64,000 nucleotides of DNA from Salegentibacter salegens. GTDB lineage: Bacteria > Bacteroidota > Bacteroidia > Flavobacteriales > Flavobacteriaceae. Positions 52,823-61,361 of the stretch are shown here, piece by piece. The DNA lies in contig NZ_LT670848.1 of assembly GCF_900142975.1 (NCBI RefSeq), positions 682,001 to 746,000 of the forward strand. Direction: 5' to 3'. Each line of letters opens with the position of its first letter. Position 1 is the first letter of the stretch. The notes beneath the pieces were generated by a model. That model did no database searches. It had not been told where the DNA came from and was given only the letters and a program-made list of their open reading frames with translations. The position numbers and the translations under genes are program-made.

Positions 52823-53356
52823 TCAAATTTGATTTAAAATAAATGTGGTTCTGTCCGTTATCGAGGTTTTTGGAACTACAATAGGGGTGTACCCGTAAGT
52901 TTTATAGGTTTCAAAAAGATATTTAGAGATTAGACTTGCCTCCTTAAAAGATTCGTAGCGTTCGTTATCGCTTTGGTAAATTTCTTCCCAGGGTGGTAAA
53001 AAGAATATTTTATCATAAGAATATTCTTTGCAAGCATCGGTAAAATAAGAGGAATATTCGGTTTTAAAATAATCCATATAAGCAAGCACATCGGGGAGAC
53101 CGCGATCTATAAAGATAGTGGGAGTAGGAATCATATCGGCTTCACGATGCTGAATTTTTCGGCCTTCCAGCAGTTTTTCGCTAAAGAGCAAAGGTTTTTC
53201 AAGGAATAATTGATCTATTCCCTGTTTTTGGGCTTCTAAAGTTACCTGTCTGGAAATTTCATGAAGACATTCATGACCATGTTTTTCCAATTGGCGGATT
53301 ATAGAAGATTTTCCGGTACCGGGACCGCCGGTAATTACTATTTTCTGTTTTTTCAC
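52823..53356 (-). CDS. Small AAA-type ATPase/kinase (AAA_28-like)
   Basis: The 177 residues carry the P-loop VITGGPGTGKSSIIRQLEK, a Walker B-like TIFIDRGLPDVLAYM and FFLPPWEEIYQSDNERYES. This family resembles the kinase part of NadR (ribosylnicotinamide kinase) and Ttd14-type GTP-binding proteins. The substrate is unknown. It is 10 bases upstream of recQ and may be co-transcribed with recQ-fmt. It is divergent from the DUF493 gene. It is complete. Confidence 0.75.
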   Translation of the reverse strand: MKKQKIVITGGPGTGKSSIIRQLEKHGHECLHEISRQVTLEAQKQGIDQLFLEKPLLFSEKLLEGRKIQHREADMIPTPTIFIDRGLPDVLAYMDYFKTEYSSYFTDACKEYSYDKIFFLPPWEEIYQSDNERYESFKEASLISKYLFETYKTYGYTPIVVPKTSITDRTTFILNQI

Positions 53357-53407
53357 GCTGCAAATTTCGACATTTGAAATTGATTATAAAAATGTATGCA
53401 ATCCATG

Positions 53408-53415
53408 TATCTTTG
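53408..53415 (+). promoter_or_regulatory. -7 box for the DUF493 gene
   Basis: TATCTTTG matches TAnnTTTG, 25 bases before the start codon at 53441. No good -33 TTG is at the right distance. Confidence 0.5.
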
Positions 53416-53440
53416 CAGCCTAAAATTAAGTTAGAAAATT

Positions 53441-53734
53441 ATGAGTGGAACGAAAGATCAGGAAGAGTTTTATAACAAATTAAGAGCTCAATTACAGGAT
53501 ACATCCCTTTGGCCATCTGAGTATCTCTATAAATTTATAGTTCCTGCAAAATCGAATCAGGTGAAAATTATTGATGAGATTTTTAATAATATGGGAGCGG
53601 TTATTACTACTCGAAAATCTAAAAAGGGAACTTATATAAGTACATCGGTTAATGTACGAATGAAGAATCCCGATGCTGTAATTGAAAAATATAAAGAAGT
53701 GGCCAAAAAAGTAGAAGGTGTAATCTCTTTATAA
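53441..53734 (+). CDS. DUF493 (YbeD-like) protein
   Basis: The 97 residues with YEFIVPAKS-like core (LYKFIVPAKSNQVKIIDEIF), KKGTYISTSVNVRMKN and EKYKEVAKKVEGVISL match the small DUF493 ferredoxin-like fold. Its role is unknown, and the E. coli relative YbeD lies near lipoate genes. It has its own -7 box and is complete. Confidence 0.88.
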   Translation: MSGTKDQEEFYNKLRAQLQDTSLWPSEYLYKFIVPAKSNQVKIIDEIFNNMGAVITTRKSKKGTYISTSVNVRMKNPDAVIEKYKEVAKKVEGVISL

Positions 53735-53739
53735 TCCAC

Positions 53740-53935
53740 CAGGATGTTTAATTCACCATCATAGGCTTGCCCCAATTGAAGGAGTAATTTTACGAACCAT
53801 ACCTAAAGGGCCTGCCTGGAAGTTCTGAATTTTTAATTTCTCAAAATTTTTATCTATCCCGATAATATTTAGTATTTTGCAGCGATTAACTTCTACAATA
53901 AATAACCTCTGGGGCAAGCCTATGAGGCATTAAAT
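53740..53935. repeat. Mobile-looking element with 14-bp perfect ends
   Basis: ATAGGCTTGCCCCA (53761-53774) and its exact complement TGGGGCAAGCCTAT (53910-53923) bound a 163-base piece. Imperfect pairing continues outwards for about ten more bases (TTTAAT near both ends). Between them the minus strand holds an open frame ending QAGPLGMVRKITPSIGASL, with a stop that overlaps the end repeat, like the tail of a transposase gene. It may be a remnant or non-autonomous element. It also forms the whole gap between DUF493 and DUF4290. Confidence 0.5.
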
Positions 53936-54019
53936 GGAAGATTTTTTTGATTTTGAGCCTGGCCTCAAAGTATTTAAGTCTCGATTATCGAGTAAAGTAT
54001 CATCTTATAAATTTCAATT

Positions 54020-54667
54020 TTGACACACGCATTAGAATATAACTCCGAAAGGAGACACTTAATTATTCCCGAATATGGAAGACATCTTCAAAAAATGGTG
54101 GAAGAAGCCATTGAAATTGAAGATGATAAAGAACGTAACCAGGTTGCAAAATCTATTATTGCCGTAATGGGTAATATGCAACCGCATCTTCGTGACGTAC
54201 CCGATTTTCAGCATAAATTATGGGATCAATTATTTATAATTAGTGATTTTAAGCTTGATGTAGAATCACCTTTTCCTAAACCAACCCGGGAAATGCTGGC
54301 AGAGCGTCCTGAAATGTTGGGTTATCCTCAAAATTTTCCAAAATATCGTTTCTACGGAAATAATATTAACCGAATGATTAATGAGGTTAAAGACTGGGAA
54401 GAAGGCCCTTTAAAAGAAGGTTTGGTTTTAACGATAGCCAACCATATGAAAAAATCTTACCTTAATTGGAATCGTGATACTGTAGAAGACGAGATAATTT
54501 TTGAACATCTTCGGGAACTTAGCGGCGGGAAAATTAATTTAAAAAACGCCGATGAAGATCTTAGTGACGCTTCCAGCCTTATTAGAAACAAAAAGAAGCA
54601 CACCGGTAAAAACAATAATCCTAAAAAATCCAACCGCAAAGGTGGGGGTGGCCGTAAGCGCTACTAA
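54020..54667 (+). CDS. DUF4290 family protein
   Basis: The 215 residues begin at a TTG (54020; the codons upstream lead to a stop at 54008): ALEYNSERRHLIIPEYGRHL, then QKMVEEAIEIEDDKERNQVA, IIAVMGNMQPHLRD, FPKYRFYGNNINRMI, with a basic tail (KKHTGKNNNPKKSNRKGGGG). This Bacteroidota-specific family of unknown role is nearly always next to murA, as here (16 bases). The basic tail could bind RNA or DNA. It is complete. Confidence 0.85.
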   Translation: MTHALEYNSERRHLIIPEYGRHLQKMVEEAIEIEDDKERNQVAKSIIAVMGNMQPHLRDVPDFQHKLWDQLFIISDFKLDVESPFPKPTREMLAERPEMLGYPQNFPKYRFYGNNINRMINEVKDWEEGPLKEGLVLTIANHMKKSYLNWNRDTVEDEIIFEHLRELSGGKINLKNADEDLSDASSLIRNKKKHTGKNNNPKKSNRKGGGGRKRY

Positions 54668-54683
54668 ATAATATTTTACTTTC

Positions 54684-55997
54684 ATGGGAACTTTCCAAAT
54701 TGAGGGCGGGCAGAAACTTAGTGGCGAAATTCAACCACAGGGAGCCAAAAATGAAGCCTTGCAAATTCTTTGTGCCGTATTATTAACTTCAGATGAAGTT
54801 GTGATTAATAATATTCCAGATATCCTGGATGTGAATAAATTAATTCAGCTTCTTGAAAATCTTGGAGTTAAGATCAAAAAACTTGGAAAAGGAAGTTATT
54901 CTTTTAAAAGTGATGATCTGGATTTAGATTATTTAAGTAGTGACCAGTTTAAAAAAGACGGTAGTGGTTTACGAGGATCAATTATGATCGTAGGACCATT
55001 ACTCGCACGATTTGGGAAAGGATTTGTACCAAAACCAGGTGGAGATAAAATTGGTAGAAGAAGACTTGATACGCATTTTGAAGGTTTTATTAAACTGGGT
55101 GCTAAATTTAGATATAATAAAGAAGAACGTTTTTACGGCGTTGAAGCTCCAAATGGGCTAAAAGGTGACTATATGCTCCTGGAAGAAGCTTCTGTTACCG
55201 GTACCGCCAATATTGTAATGGCAGCTGTTCTTGCTGAAGGAACTACTACCATTTATAACGCCGCCTGCGAACCTTATTTACAGCAACTTTGTAATATGCT
55301 GAATTCAATGGGTGCAAAAATTAGGGGCGTAGGTTCTAATCTCTTAACTATTGAAGGAGTAGATTCTTTAAAAGGTTGTGAGCATAGAATTTTGCCTGAT
55401 ATGGTTGAAATTGGCTCCTGGATTGGGATGGCAGCGATGACCAAAAGCGAAATTACCATTAAAAATGTTCGCTGGGATATGTTGGGCATTATTCCAACAA
55501 CCTTTAGAAAATTAGGAATTACTATTGAACGTAAGGGAGACGATATTTTTATACCTGCACACACTAATGGTTATGAAGTGCAAAGTTTTATAGATGGTTC
55601 TATAATGAATATTAGCGATGCTCCCTGGCCTGGTTTTACGCCAGATTTATTGAGTATTGTCTTGGTGGTTGCTACTCAGGCTCGCGGAAGCGTACTTATA
55701 CACCAAAAAATGTTTGAAAGCCGATTGTTCTTTGTTGATAAATTGATAGATATGGGTGCGAAAATCATTTTATGTGATCCACACAGGGCTACGGTAATTG
55801 GGCACGATTTCCAGTCGCAGTTAAAAGCTACCACGATGACTTCGCCTGATATTAGAGCCGGAATTTCCTTACTTATCGCAGCACTTTCAGCTAAAGGAAC
55901 TTCTACTATTCATAATATTGAACAAATAGACCGGGGTTACGAAAATATAGACGAACGCCTTAAAGCACTGGGTGCTAAAATAGAGCGGGTGGCTTAA
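54684..55997 (+). CDS. murA: UDP-N-acetylglucosamine 1-carboxyvinyltransferase, Asp active-site variant
   Basis: This 437-residue enzyme makes UDP-GlcNAc-enolpyruvate, the first step of peptidoglycan synthesis. It starts GTFQIEGGQKLSGEIQPQGA with the KNEAL block (K22-N23). The active-site loop reads KPGGDKIGRRRLDTHFEGF: the usual cysteine (Cys115 in E. coli) is aspartate here (residue 121). MurA with Asp at this site is known in Mycobacterium and Chlamydia and is insensitive to fosfomycin. The rest is normal. It is coupled with DUF4290 upstream and is complete. Confidence 0.95.
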   Translation: MGTFQIEGGQKLSGEIQPQGAKNEALQILCAVLLTSDEVVINNIPDILDVNKLIQLLENLGVKIKKLGKGSYSFKSDDLDLDYLSSDQFKKDGSGLRGSIMIVGPLLARFGKGFVPKPGGDKIGRRRLDTHFEGFIKLGAKFRYNKEERFYGVEAPNGLKGDYMLLEEASVTGTANIVMAAVLAEGTTTIYNAACEPYLQQLCNMLNSMGAKIRGVGSNLLTIEGVDSLKGCEHRILPDMVEIGSWIGMAAMTKSEITIKNVRWDMLGIIPTTFRKLGITIERKGDDIFIPAHTNGYEVQSFIDGSIMNISDAPWPGFTPDLLSIVLVVATQARGSVLIHQKMFESRLFFVDKLIDMGAKIILCDPHRATVIGHDFQSQLKATTMTSPDIRAGISLLIAALSAKGTSTIHNIEQIDRGYENIDERLKALGAKIERVA

Positions 55998-56098
55998 GCA
56001 ATCAATTAAAAACATATAAAAGAGTCTTTCTAAAAGACAGGCTTTCGTCAAGCAAGAACTTGTATCAGCTTCTAACATGTTTGGAATCACAAATAACT

Positions 56099-56126
56099 TA
56101 GATCCTGAAATAAATTCAGGATGACG
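56099..56126. repeat. Palindromic dispersed repeat (tviB-insertion family)
   Basis: AGATCCTGAA - 7 - TTCAGGATGACG is an intergenic copy of the repeat found in tviB at 2855-2886. A more degenerate relative lies at about 56040-56075 (TCAAGCAAGAACTTGTATC). Confidence 0.75.
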
Positions 56127-56135
56127 CTAAAAATA

Positions 56136-56184
56136 AGCATAAAAAAATCCGGATTAATATGAATCATCCGGATTTTTTTATGCT
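56136..56184. terminator. Bidirectional terminator between murA and the 486-aa gene
   Basis: AGCATAAAAAAATCCGGAT - 11 - ATCCGGATTTTTTTATGCT is a perfect 19-bp stem with A and T runs on each side. It ends both convergent genes. Confidence 0.92.
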
Positions 56185-56199
56185 GAAAAACTTCAGAAA

Positions 56200-57660
56200 C
56201 TAAACTTCTGTTTTAGCTTTTTTCTTATTCTCTTTATAATGGAAAAGATTATGTTCTTTAATCATTTTCGTGGTTTTTTCAGGAAGCATATCTTCCCAAC
56301 CTTCTTTTCCTTCGCTAATCATTTGTAGCACTTCTCTAGAGTAGACGTCCAGAATTTCAGGATTATAATTTTCAATATCTTCAACTCTTCCGTTATATTT
56401 AAAGAATTTATACAATTCTTTCATTCTAGGATGAACTTTTAGATTATCGCTGGTAGTAATTTCCCCGGTTTCAGAATCTTTAAGCGGGTAGAGGTAAACC
56501 TTAAGATCTTTAAAGAATAATTTACCAAAAGCTTCCAAAATACCACCGCTTAAGTGTCTGTAATATTTCTCATCAAATACATCAACCAGGTTATTTACGC
56601 CCATAGTTAAGCCCATACGTTGCTTAGAATATCTTGAGAAATATTCAACTACACGATAATACTCCTGGAAATTAGAGATCATTACGGTTTGGCCCAGGGA
56701 GCATAAAAGTTTTGCCCGGTCCATAAAATCGCGTTCATCAATTTCACCTTCGGCCCTAAGATTAGAAAGGGTAATTTCAAAAATCACTTCTGTATTTTCT
56801 TTTTCTACCTTGCTTTCTTTCAGGAATAGTTCAAGCGAACGCTCATACATATCCATATTTACCTTGGTAACGGGTCTAAAACTTCCGCGTAGCGCAAGAA
56901 TATTCTTTTTATAAAGAATTTTAGCAGGAAGTACGTTATTACCATCAGGAGCAAACATTACGGCATCTGTCATTCCGTTTTTAACAAGTTGTAAACTCAT
57001 TAAACGGTTATCTACACCTTCAAATCGCGGTCCGCTAAAGTTTATGGTATCTATTTCTATTTGATCTTTGTCTATATGATCGTAGAGGTAACGTAAAAGT
57101 TTCTTAGGATTATCATATTTGTAATAAGCGCCATAAATAAGGTTTACGCCAAGTATTCCAAGCGTATTTTGCTGATGGCGTGCATCGTTTTCATGAAATC
57201 TAACGTGCAGGCTAATCTCGTTATAATCTTCTTCAGGACTCACCTGGTATCTAATTCCTACCCATCCGTGACCTTTATATTTTTTTGCAAAATCTATAGT
57301 AGCAACGGTATTGGCATAACTAAAGAAAAGTTTATTTGGATGTTTTTCGCGGGAAATTCGTTGTTCTATTAGGCCAATTTCGTGGGAAAGCATCTTTTTT
57401 AATCGTGCCTCAGTTACATATCTCCTGTCATTTTCAACTCCGTAAATAGCATCACTAAAGTCTTTATCGTAGGCACTCATTGCTTTTGCGATAGTACCTG
57501 AAGCGCCACCGGCTCTAAAAAAATTTCTTACAGTTTCCTGGCCGGCACCAATTTCAGAGAAAGTTCCGTAGATATTTTCGTTTAAATTAATGCGAAGTGC
57601 TTTGCTTTTTATAGAAGGAACATTTTCAAATTCCTTATCGCCCATTATTGTAATTGGCAT
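56200..57660 (-). CDS. Conserved 486-aa cytosolic protein of unknown function
   Basis: I do not recognise an enzymatic family for this large protein. It starts MPITIMGDKEFENVPSIKSK (a shorter start MGDKEF is possible at 57645) and has the block IYGTFSEIGAGQETVRNFFR, then AGGASGTIAKAMSAYDKDFS, and FHENDARHQQNTLGILGVNL. A lysine-rich tail ends it. There is no signal peptide or membrane helix, so it is cytosolic. The family seems to be conserved in Flavobacteria. It is convergent with murA and divergent with the MBL hydrolase. It is full length. Confidence 0.7.
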   Translation of the reverse strand: MPITIMGDKEFENVPSIKSKALRINLNENIYGTFSEIGAGQETVRNFFRAGGASGTIAKAMSAYDKDFSDAIYGVENDRRYVTEARLKKMLSHEIGLIEQRISREKHPNKLFFSYANTVATIDFAKKYKGHGWVGIRYQVSPEEDYNEISLHVRFHENDARHQQNTLGILGVNLIYGAYYKYDNPKKLLRYLYDHIDKDQIEIDTINFSGPRFEGVDNRLMSLQLVKNGMTDAVMFAPDGNNVLPAKILYKKNILALRGSFRPVTKVNMDMYERSLELFLKESKVEKENTEVIFEITLSNLRAEGEIDERDFMDRAKLLCSLGQTVMISNFQEYYRVVEYFSRYSKQRMGLTMGVNNLVDVFDEKYYRHLSGGILEAFGKLFFKDLKVYLYPLKDSETGEITTSDNLKVHPRMKELYKFFKYNGRVEDIENYNPEILDVYSREVLQMISEGKEGWEDMLPEKTTKMIKEHNLFHYKENKKKAKTEV

Positions 57661-57740
57661 AATTTTTCTTTTATGTGTGATTTCTTTTTTGCGTATACCA
57701 AAGGTACTAAAATCGGTAAGGTATTGAAAAAAAATATCTT

Positions 57741-57748
57741 TACTTTTG
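57741..57748 (+). promoter_or_regulatory. -7 box for the MBL hydrolase gene
   Basis: TACTTTTG fits TAnnTTTG, 17 bases before the TTG start at 57766. The spacing to a -33 TTG at 57724 is shorter than usual, so confidence is limited. Confidence 0.4.
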
Positions 57749-57765
57749 CCTAAAACACAGAATTC

Positions 57766-58527
57766 TTGGAAGTAATATTTTTAGGTACAGGCACCTCACA
57801 GGGAATCCCTATTATAGGCAGTAAACACCCGGTATGCCTTAGTGATAACCCCAAAGATAAACGCTTGCGGGTGTCGGTATTGGTAAAGTGGGAAGGATAT
57901 AATATCCTTATTGATTGTGGTCCCGATTTTAGGATGCAAATGCTTGCAAACCCTGTAGAAAACCTTGATGCCATTCTATATACCCACGAGCATAACGACC
58001 ATACTGCAGGTTTAGACGATATAAGGCCTTTTTTCTTCCGCCAGGGAGATATTCCGGTTTTTGCTCATAAAAGAGTGCTGGAATCTCTTACAAAGCGATT
58101 TAACTATATATTTACTTCAACAAATAAATATCCCGGCGCGCCAGGTGTACAGGAAAATGAAATTGTAAATGAAGCTTTTTATTTTAAAGATTTAAAAATC
58201 ACTCCCATAGATTATATGCACAACCGCCTTCAAGTCTTCGGGTTTAGACTTAAAGATTTCGCTTATCTTACCGATCTTAAATCTATTAAGGAAGAAGAAG
58301 TTCAAAAACTGGATGGCGTAAAGGTTATGGTAGTAACCGCTCTAAGAATTGAGCCGCATCATTCTCATTTAAACCTCGAAGAAGCATTAGAATTTATTGC
58401 ACGGGTGAAGCCCGAAAGAGCTTATTTAACCCATATTAGCCATTTACTGGGTTTTCACGATGAAGTGCAGAAGCAACTTCCCGATAATGTGTTTGTGGCT
58501 TACGATAACCTAAAAATCACTATTTAA
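57766..58527 (+). CDS. MBL-fold metal-dependent hydrolase (PhnP/RNase Z-like)
   Basis: The 253 residues begin at TTG (57766; the upstream frame ends in a stop at 57751): EVIFLGTGTSQGIPIIGSKH, then the metal site YTHEHNDHTAGLDDIRPF (HxHxDH), MHNRLQVFGFRL, AYLTDLKSI and AYLTHISHLLG. The layout is that of small MBL proteins such as PhnP (cyclic phosphate phosphodiesterase). The true substrate is unknown. It precedes a small membrane protein gene by 1 base. It is complete. Confidence 0.85.
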   Translation: MEVIFLGTGTSQGIPIIGSKHPVCLSDNPKDKRLRVSVLVKWEGYNILIDCGPDFRMQMLANPVENLDAILYTHEHNDHTAGLDDIRPFFFRQGDIPVFAHKRVLESLTKRFNYIFTSTNKYPGAPGVQENEIVNEAFYFKDLKITPIDYMHNRLQVFGFRLKDFAYLTDLKSIKEEEVQKLDGVKVMVVTALRIEPHHSHLNLEEALEFIARVKPERAYLTHISHLLGFHDEVQKQLPDNVFVAYDNLKITI

Positions 58528-58528
58528 G

Positions 58529-59029
58529 ATGCGTAAAAATATATTGCTTTACCTCTTTATTTTTTCTCTTTTGTTTACCATTTTTATTTATGTAAACGAC
58601 AAAAAAATTCTCGATGCCCGGGATGCGAAAATTCAGAGTTTAAAAGCAGAAGTTGAAAGACTTGAATCAGAAACAGATTCTGTTGCGGCTTTAGACGAAA
58701 ATAGCGGTTATTTTTCTTTGATGGATAACGAAGATGCAATGACTTATTTTGAAAATAAAGGAATTGAAGCTGCCGAGGTTCTTGAAGCTATAGAAAATGA
58801 ATTAATGAACCAGAATAAGGTTGATATTGATAATTCTTATGTGCCTTTTGAGGGTATGGAAGGCGATATGCATATCAATAAAATCAAGGTTTTAAACCAT
58901 AAATGGGTAATTGCTGATTTTACCGATGGTACCTACTGGGGCGAAGTGTTTTTCACCTATTTTATTGATGAAGATGGAAATCCCGAACTAATTGCCGAAA
59001 AGTCTTTTATTTATCCCGCAGCAAATTAA
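58529..59029 (+). CDS. Membrane-anchored protein with coiled coil, unknown
   Basis: The 166 residues have an N-terminal helix (NILLYLFIFSLLFTIFIYV), a coiled coil (KILDARDAKIQSLKAEVERL) and a C-terminal compact domain (HINKIKVLNHKWVIADFTDG, YWGEVFFTYFIDEDGN). It is likely anchored in the inner membrane with a periplasmic domain. It starts 1 base after the MBL gene stop and overlaps the next gene (convergent) by 4 bases. No function is known. Confidence 0.7.
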   Translation: MRKNILLYLFIFSLLFTIFIYVNDKKILDARDAKIQSLKAEVERLESETDSVAALDENSGYFSLMDNEDAMTYFENKGIEAAEVLEAIENELMNQNKVDIDNSYVPFEGMEGDMHINKIKVLNHKWVIADFTDGTYWGEVFFTYFIDEDGNPELIAEKSFIYPAAN

Positions 59030-59685
59030 ATTCGCTCTTTAAGCCATTCTCGTAATTCAAAAAAATTCTGTGGAGCTACCCCGTGACCTACCGGAAATTC
59101 TGAATAGCTATTTTCAATGTTTAGCTGATCTAAAATTGGTTTGCTTTTGCGAGCCCATTCTATAGGAATCACCTGGTCTACAGATCCGTGAGAGCAGTAA
59201 AAGGATAGTTTAGAAAAATCGTTTTTATCATATCCTGGTTTCAAAATTCCTTTATTAATATAACCACTTAGCGCGATTATATTTTTAATCTTTTCAGGGT
59301 AGGAGAGGGCTACTGCATAACTTAAAATACTGCCCTGGCTAAAGCCTAAAAGCGTTACGTTTTCAGCATCTAAATGGTAGGCTTCAATCGCTTCCTCTAT
59401 AAATTTGGCAATTAAATCCCGTGATTCTTTGGCCTGCTCATCGTCGCTGAATTTACCGTCCTGGTTATCCCAATGAATAGCATACCAGGCGTTTCCATAA
59501 GGTTGCATTGCGTAAGGCGCTTTTACCGAAATAACGAATAATTCATCGGGTAATTCTTCAGCAAAAGAGAAAAGATCGTTCTCATCGCTGCCATAGCCGT
59601 GAAGCATAATGAGCAATGCTGGCTTTTCAGTTTGGGTTTTCGGTTTTCTAATAAGGTGGTGGAGAGAAAGTTCTTTGGTATTCAT
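59026..59685 (-). CDS. Phospholipase/carboxylesterase family alpha/beta hydrolase
   Basis: The 219 residues show the alpha/beta hydrolase fold: LLIMLHGYGSDENDLFSFAE, then the nucleophile serine in LLGFSQGSILSYAVA, the aspartate in CSHGSVDQVIPIEWA and the histidine in FPVGHGVAPQNFFEL. The family hydrolyses short acyl esters or thioesters. No signal is seen, so it is cytosolic. It is directly followed upstream by the DUF4870-like gene. It is complete. Confidence 0.88.
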   Translation of the reverse strand: MNTKELSLHHLIRKPKTQTEKPALLIMLHGYGSDENDLFSFAEELPDELFVISVKAPYAMQPYGNAWYAIHWDNQDGKFSDDEQAKESRDLIAKFIEEAIEAYHLDAENVTLLGFSQGSILSYAVALSYPEKIKNIIALSGYINKGILKPGYDKNDFSKLSFYCSHGSVDQVIPIEWARKSKPILDQLNIENSYSEFPVGHGVAPQNFFELREWLKERI

Positions 59686-60012
59686 TTAATTTATTGTACT
59701 AAACCATTTTTGAAAATATGTACCTAAAATCGGCACTTCTTTTTGTTCGCCTTGTATCGCAGTCACCAGGCCATAAATACCCAAAACCGCAATAAAAATA
59801 TAAAAGGCCGATGAAATTAACCAGCTGTCAAATAATCCTACTAAAACCCCTAAAACATAGAAAGTCACGTGAATGCCAAAGGCCTGCCTAATGTGAAATG
59901 AAGCAAACGGATTTTTATGCTCGTTGTTCATAAAATAGGCGATAATAGTACCAATAATTGTAAGGTAAGCCACAATAGCGGGGGTTTTTCCTTCTTCAGC
60001 AACAGTTTTCAT
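59686..60012 (-). CDS. Small DUF4870/Tic20-like membrane protein
   Basis: The 108 residues have three to four helices: AIVAYLTIIGTIIAYFMN, a loop NNEHKNPFASFHIRQAFGIH, and two further helices. It matches the DUF4870 family, which is of unknown role. It lies between the hydrolase (0 bases) and the PyrC-like gene (42 bases), all on the minus strand. It is complete. Confidence 0.8.
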   Translation of the reverse strand: MKTVAEEGKTPAIVAYLTIIGTIIAYFMNNEHKNPFASFHIRQAFGIHVTFYVLGVLVGLFDSWLISSAFYIFIAVLGIYGLVTAIQGEQKEVPILGTYFQKWFSTIN

Positions 60013-60054
60013 AGTAGTTAATTATTATACAAAGGTATTAAAATAAGAACGGAA

Positions 60055-61305
60055 TTATAAACCAAAATTCCCCGCTTTGGTAATTATTCCCAAAGCTTTT
60101 CCTTTTAGTTGATGCCCTTTAAAAATACTGTTTTTTGAAGTCGAAAAAATATGGGCGTCGGTAAAGTCATATTTTTCATTCGGAATAAATAAACTTAAAT
60201 CAGCAGGATTTCCTTCTTTAATTTCGATGTCTTCCACGCTAAATCTTTGTTTTCCATTTGAAAGCATTTCAACAACTTCTTCGGTAGAAAAAATGTTGTT
60301 TAAAGCTCCAAAAGCAGACTCCAATCCAATAGTACCATAAAGTGCATTATCAAATTCAACTTTCTTATGCTCAGTATCCATTGGGCTGTGATCGCTAGTA
60401 AGCATATCTATGGTTCCGTCTTTTAAACCTTTTATAAGTGCTTTTATATCTTCTTTGGTTCTTAATGGCGGTAAAACTTTAGCATTGGTATCAAAATCTT
60501 GTAAGAGTTCGTCGGTAAAGCTCAAGTTATGAATAGCTACACTACAGCTAACATCTAATCCTTTCTTTTTAGCTTCCCGAATTAAAGAAACCGATTTTTT
60601 AGTGGAAATTGTAGGAATATGCAGTTTTCCACCGGTATATTCCAGAAGATATAGATCTCGCGTAATTTGCAATTCTTCGGCCAGGTTGGGAATTCCTTTT
60701 AATCCCAGCGAAGTACTGTTTTGTTCCTCGTTTACCATTCCCTTGCCGGCAATACGATCTTCCTGCGGAAAAGATTGCACTAATCCATCAAAATTCTGAG
60801 CATATTGAAGCGCTATTTTTAGCAAATTTGGATTTTTCACAGCACGTTTATAATCTCCAAAAGCAATGGCGCCTCCCTGTTTCATATCATAAAGTTCGGC
60901 AAGATCTACGCCTTCACTTTTAATAGTTAAAGCTCCTGTAGGAAACATTTTAACCGGGTGATGCGCTGCCTTTGATTTTACCGAAGTAATCGCCCCGTTA
61001 TTGTCAAGAATCGGATAAGTATTGGGATTTAAAACAATACTGGTAAATCCGCTTTTTGCTGCGGTATCCAGGCCGTTAGCAATAGTTTCCCGCTCTTCAA
61101 AACCGGGTTCTCCAAAACTCACACTACTATCAAACCAACCCCGGGAAACGTGAAGATTTTCTTCAGCAATCACTTTATCGGCTTTGGTCGTGATGTCTTT
61201 TCCTATTTTTTTAATAATCCCGTCTTCAATTAAAATATCCAGCTTTTTATTGTTGTAAGCTGAGTGTTTATCTATGATTGTAGCCGATTTTAAAAGTAGT
61301 TTCAT
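60055..61305 (-). CDS. Dihydroorotase-like protein lacking the metal ligands
   Basis: This 416-residue member of the amidohydrolase superfamily is in the dihydroorotase branch: DSSVSFGEPGFEERETIANG replaces the usual D-x-H-x-H-F-R-E-P-G, so both histidines of the HxH motif are serines. The HCED site reads S-F-P-Q-E-D, the HxxH(V/I)ST site reads LHIPTISTKKS, and only the aspartate of TSDHSPMD is kept. With all but one metal ligand lost, it is probably not a working hydrolase. Such PyrC' proteins are known as structural partners of aspartate transcarbamoylase. A true pyrC should exist elsewhere. Confidence 0.85.
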   Translation of the reverse strand: MKLLLKSATIIDKHSAYNNKKLDILIEDGIIKKIGKDITTKADKVIAEENLHVSRGWFDSSVSFGEPGFEERETIANGLDTAAKSGFTSIVLNPNTYPILDNNGAITSVKSKAAHHPVKMFPTGALTIKSEGVDLAELYDMKQGGAIAFGDYKRAVKNPNLLKIALQYAQNFDGLVQSFPQEDRIAGKGMVNEEQNSTSLGLKGIPNLAEELQITRDLYLLEYTGGKLHIPTISTKKSVSLIREAKKKGLDVSCSVAIHNLSFTDELLQDFDTNAKVLPPLRTKEDIKALIKGLKDGTIDMLTSDHSPMDTEHKKVEFDNALYGTIGLESAFGALNNIFSTEEVVEMLSNGKQRFSVEDIEIKEGNPADLSLFIPNEKYDFTDAHIFSTSKNSIFKGHQLKGKALGIITKAGNFGL

Positions 61306-61361
61306 CTATTTATAATTTTGATCCCAATCTGTTGCTAATTACAATTCTGGTAAAATACTGG

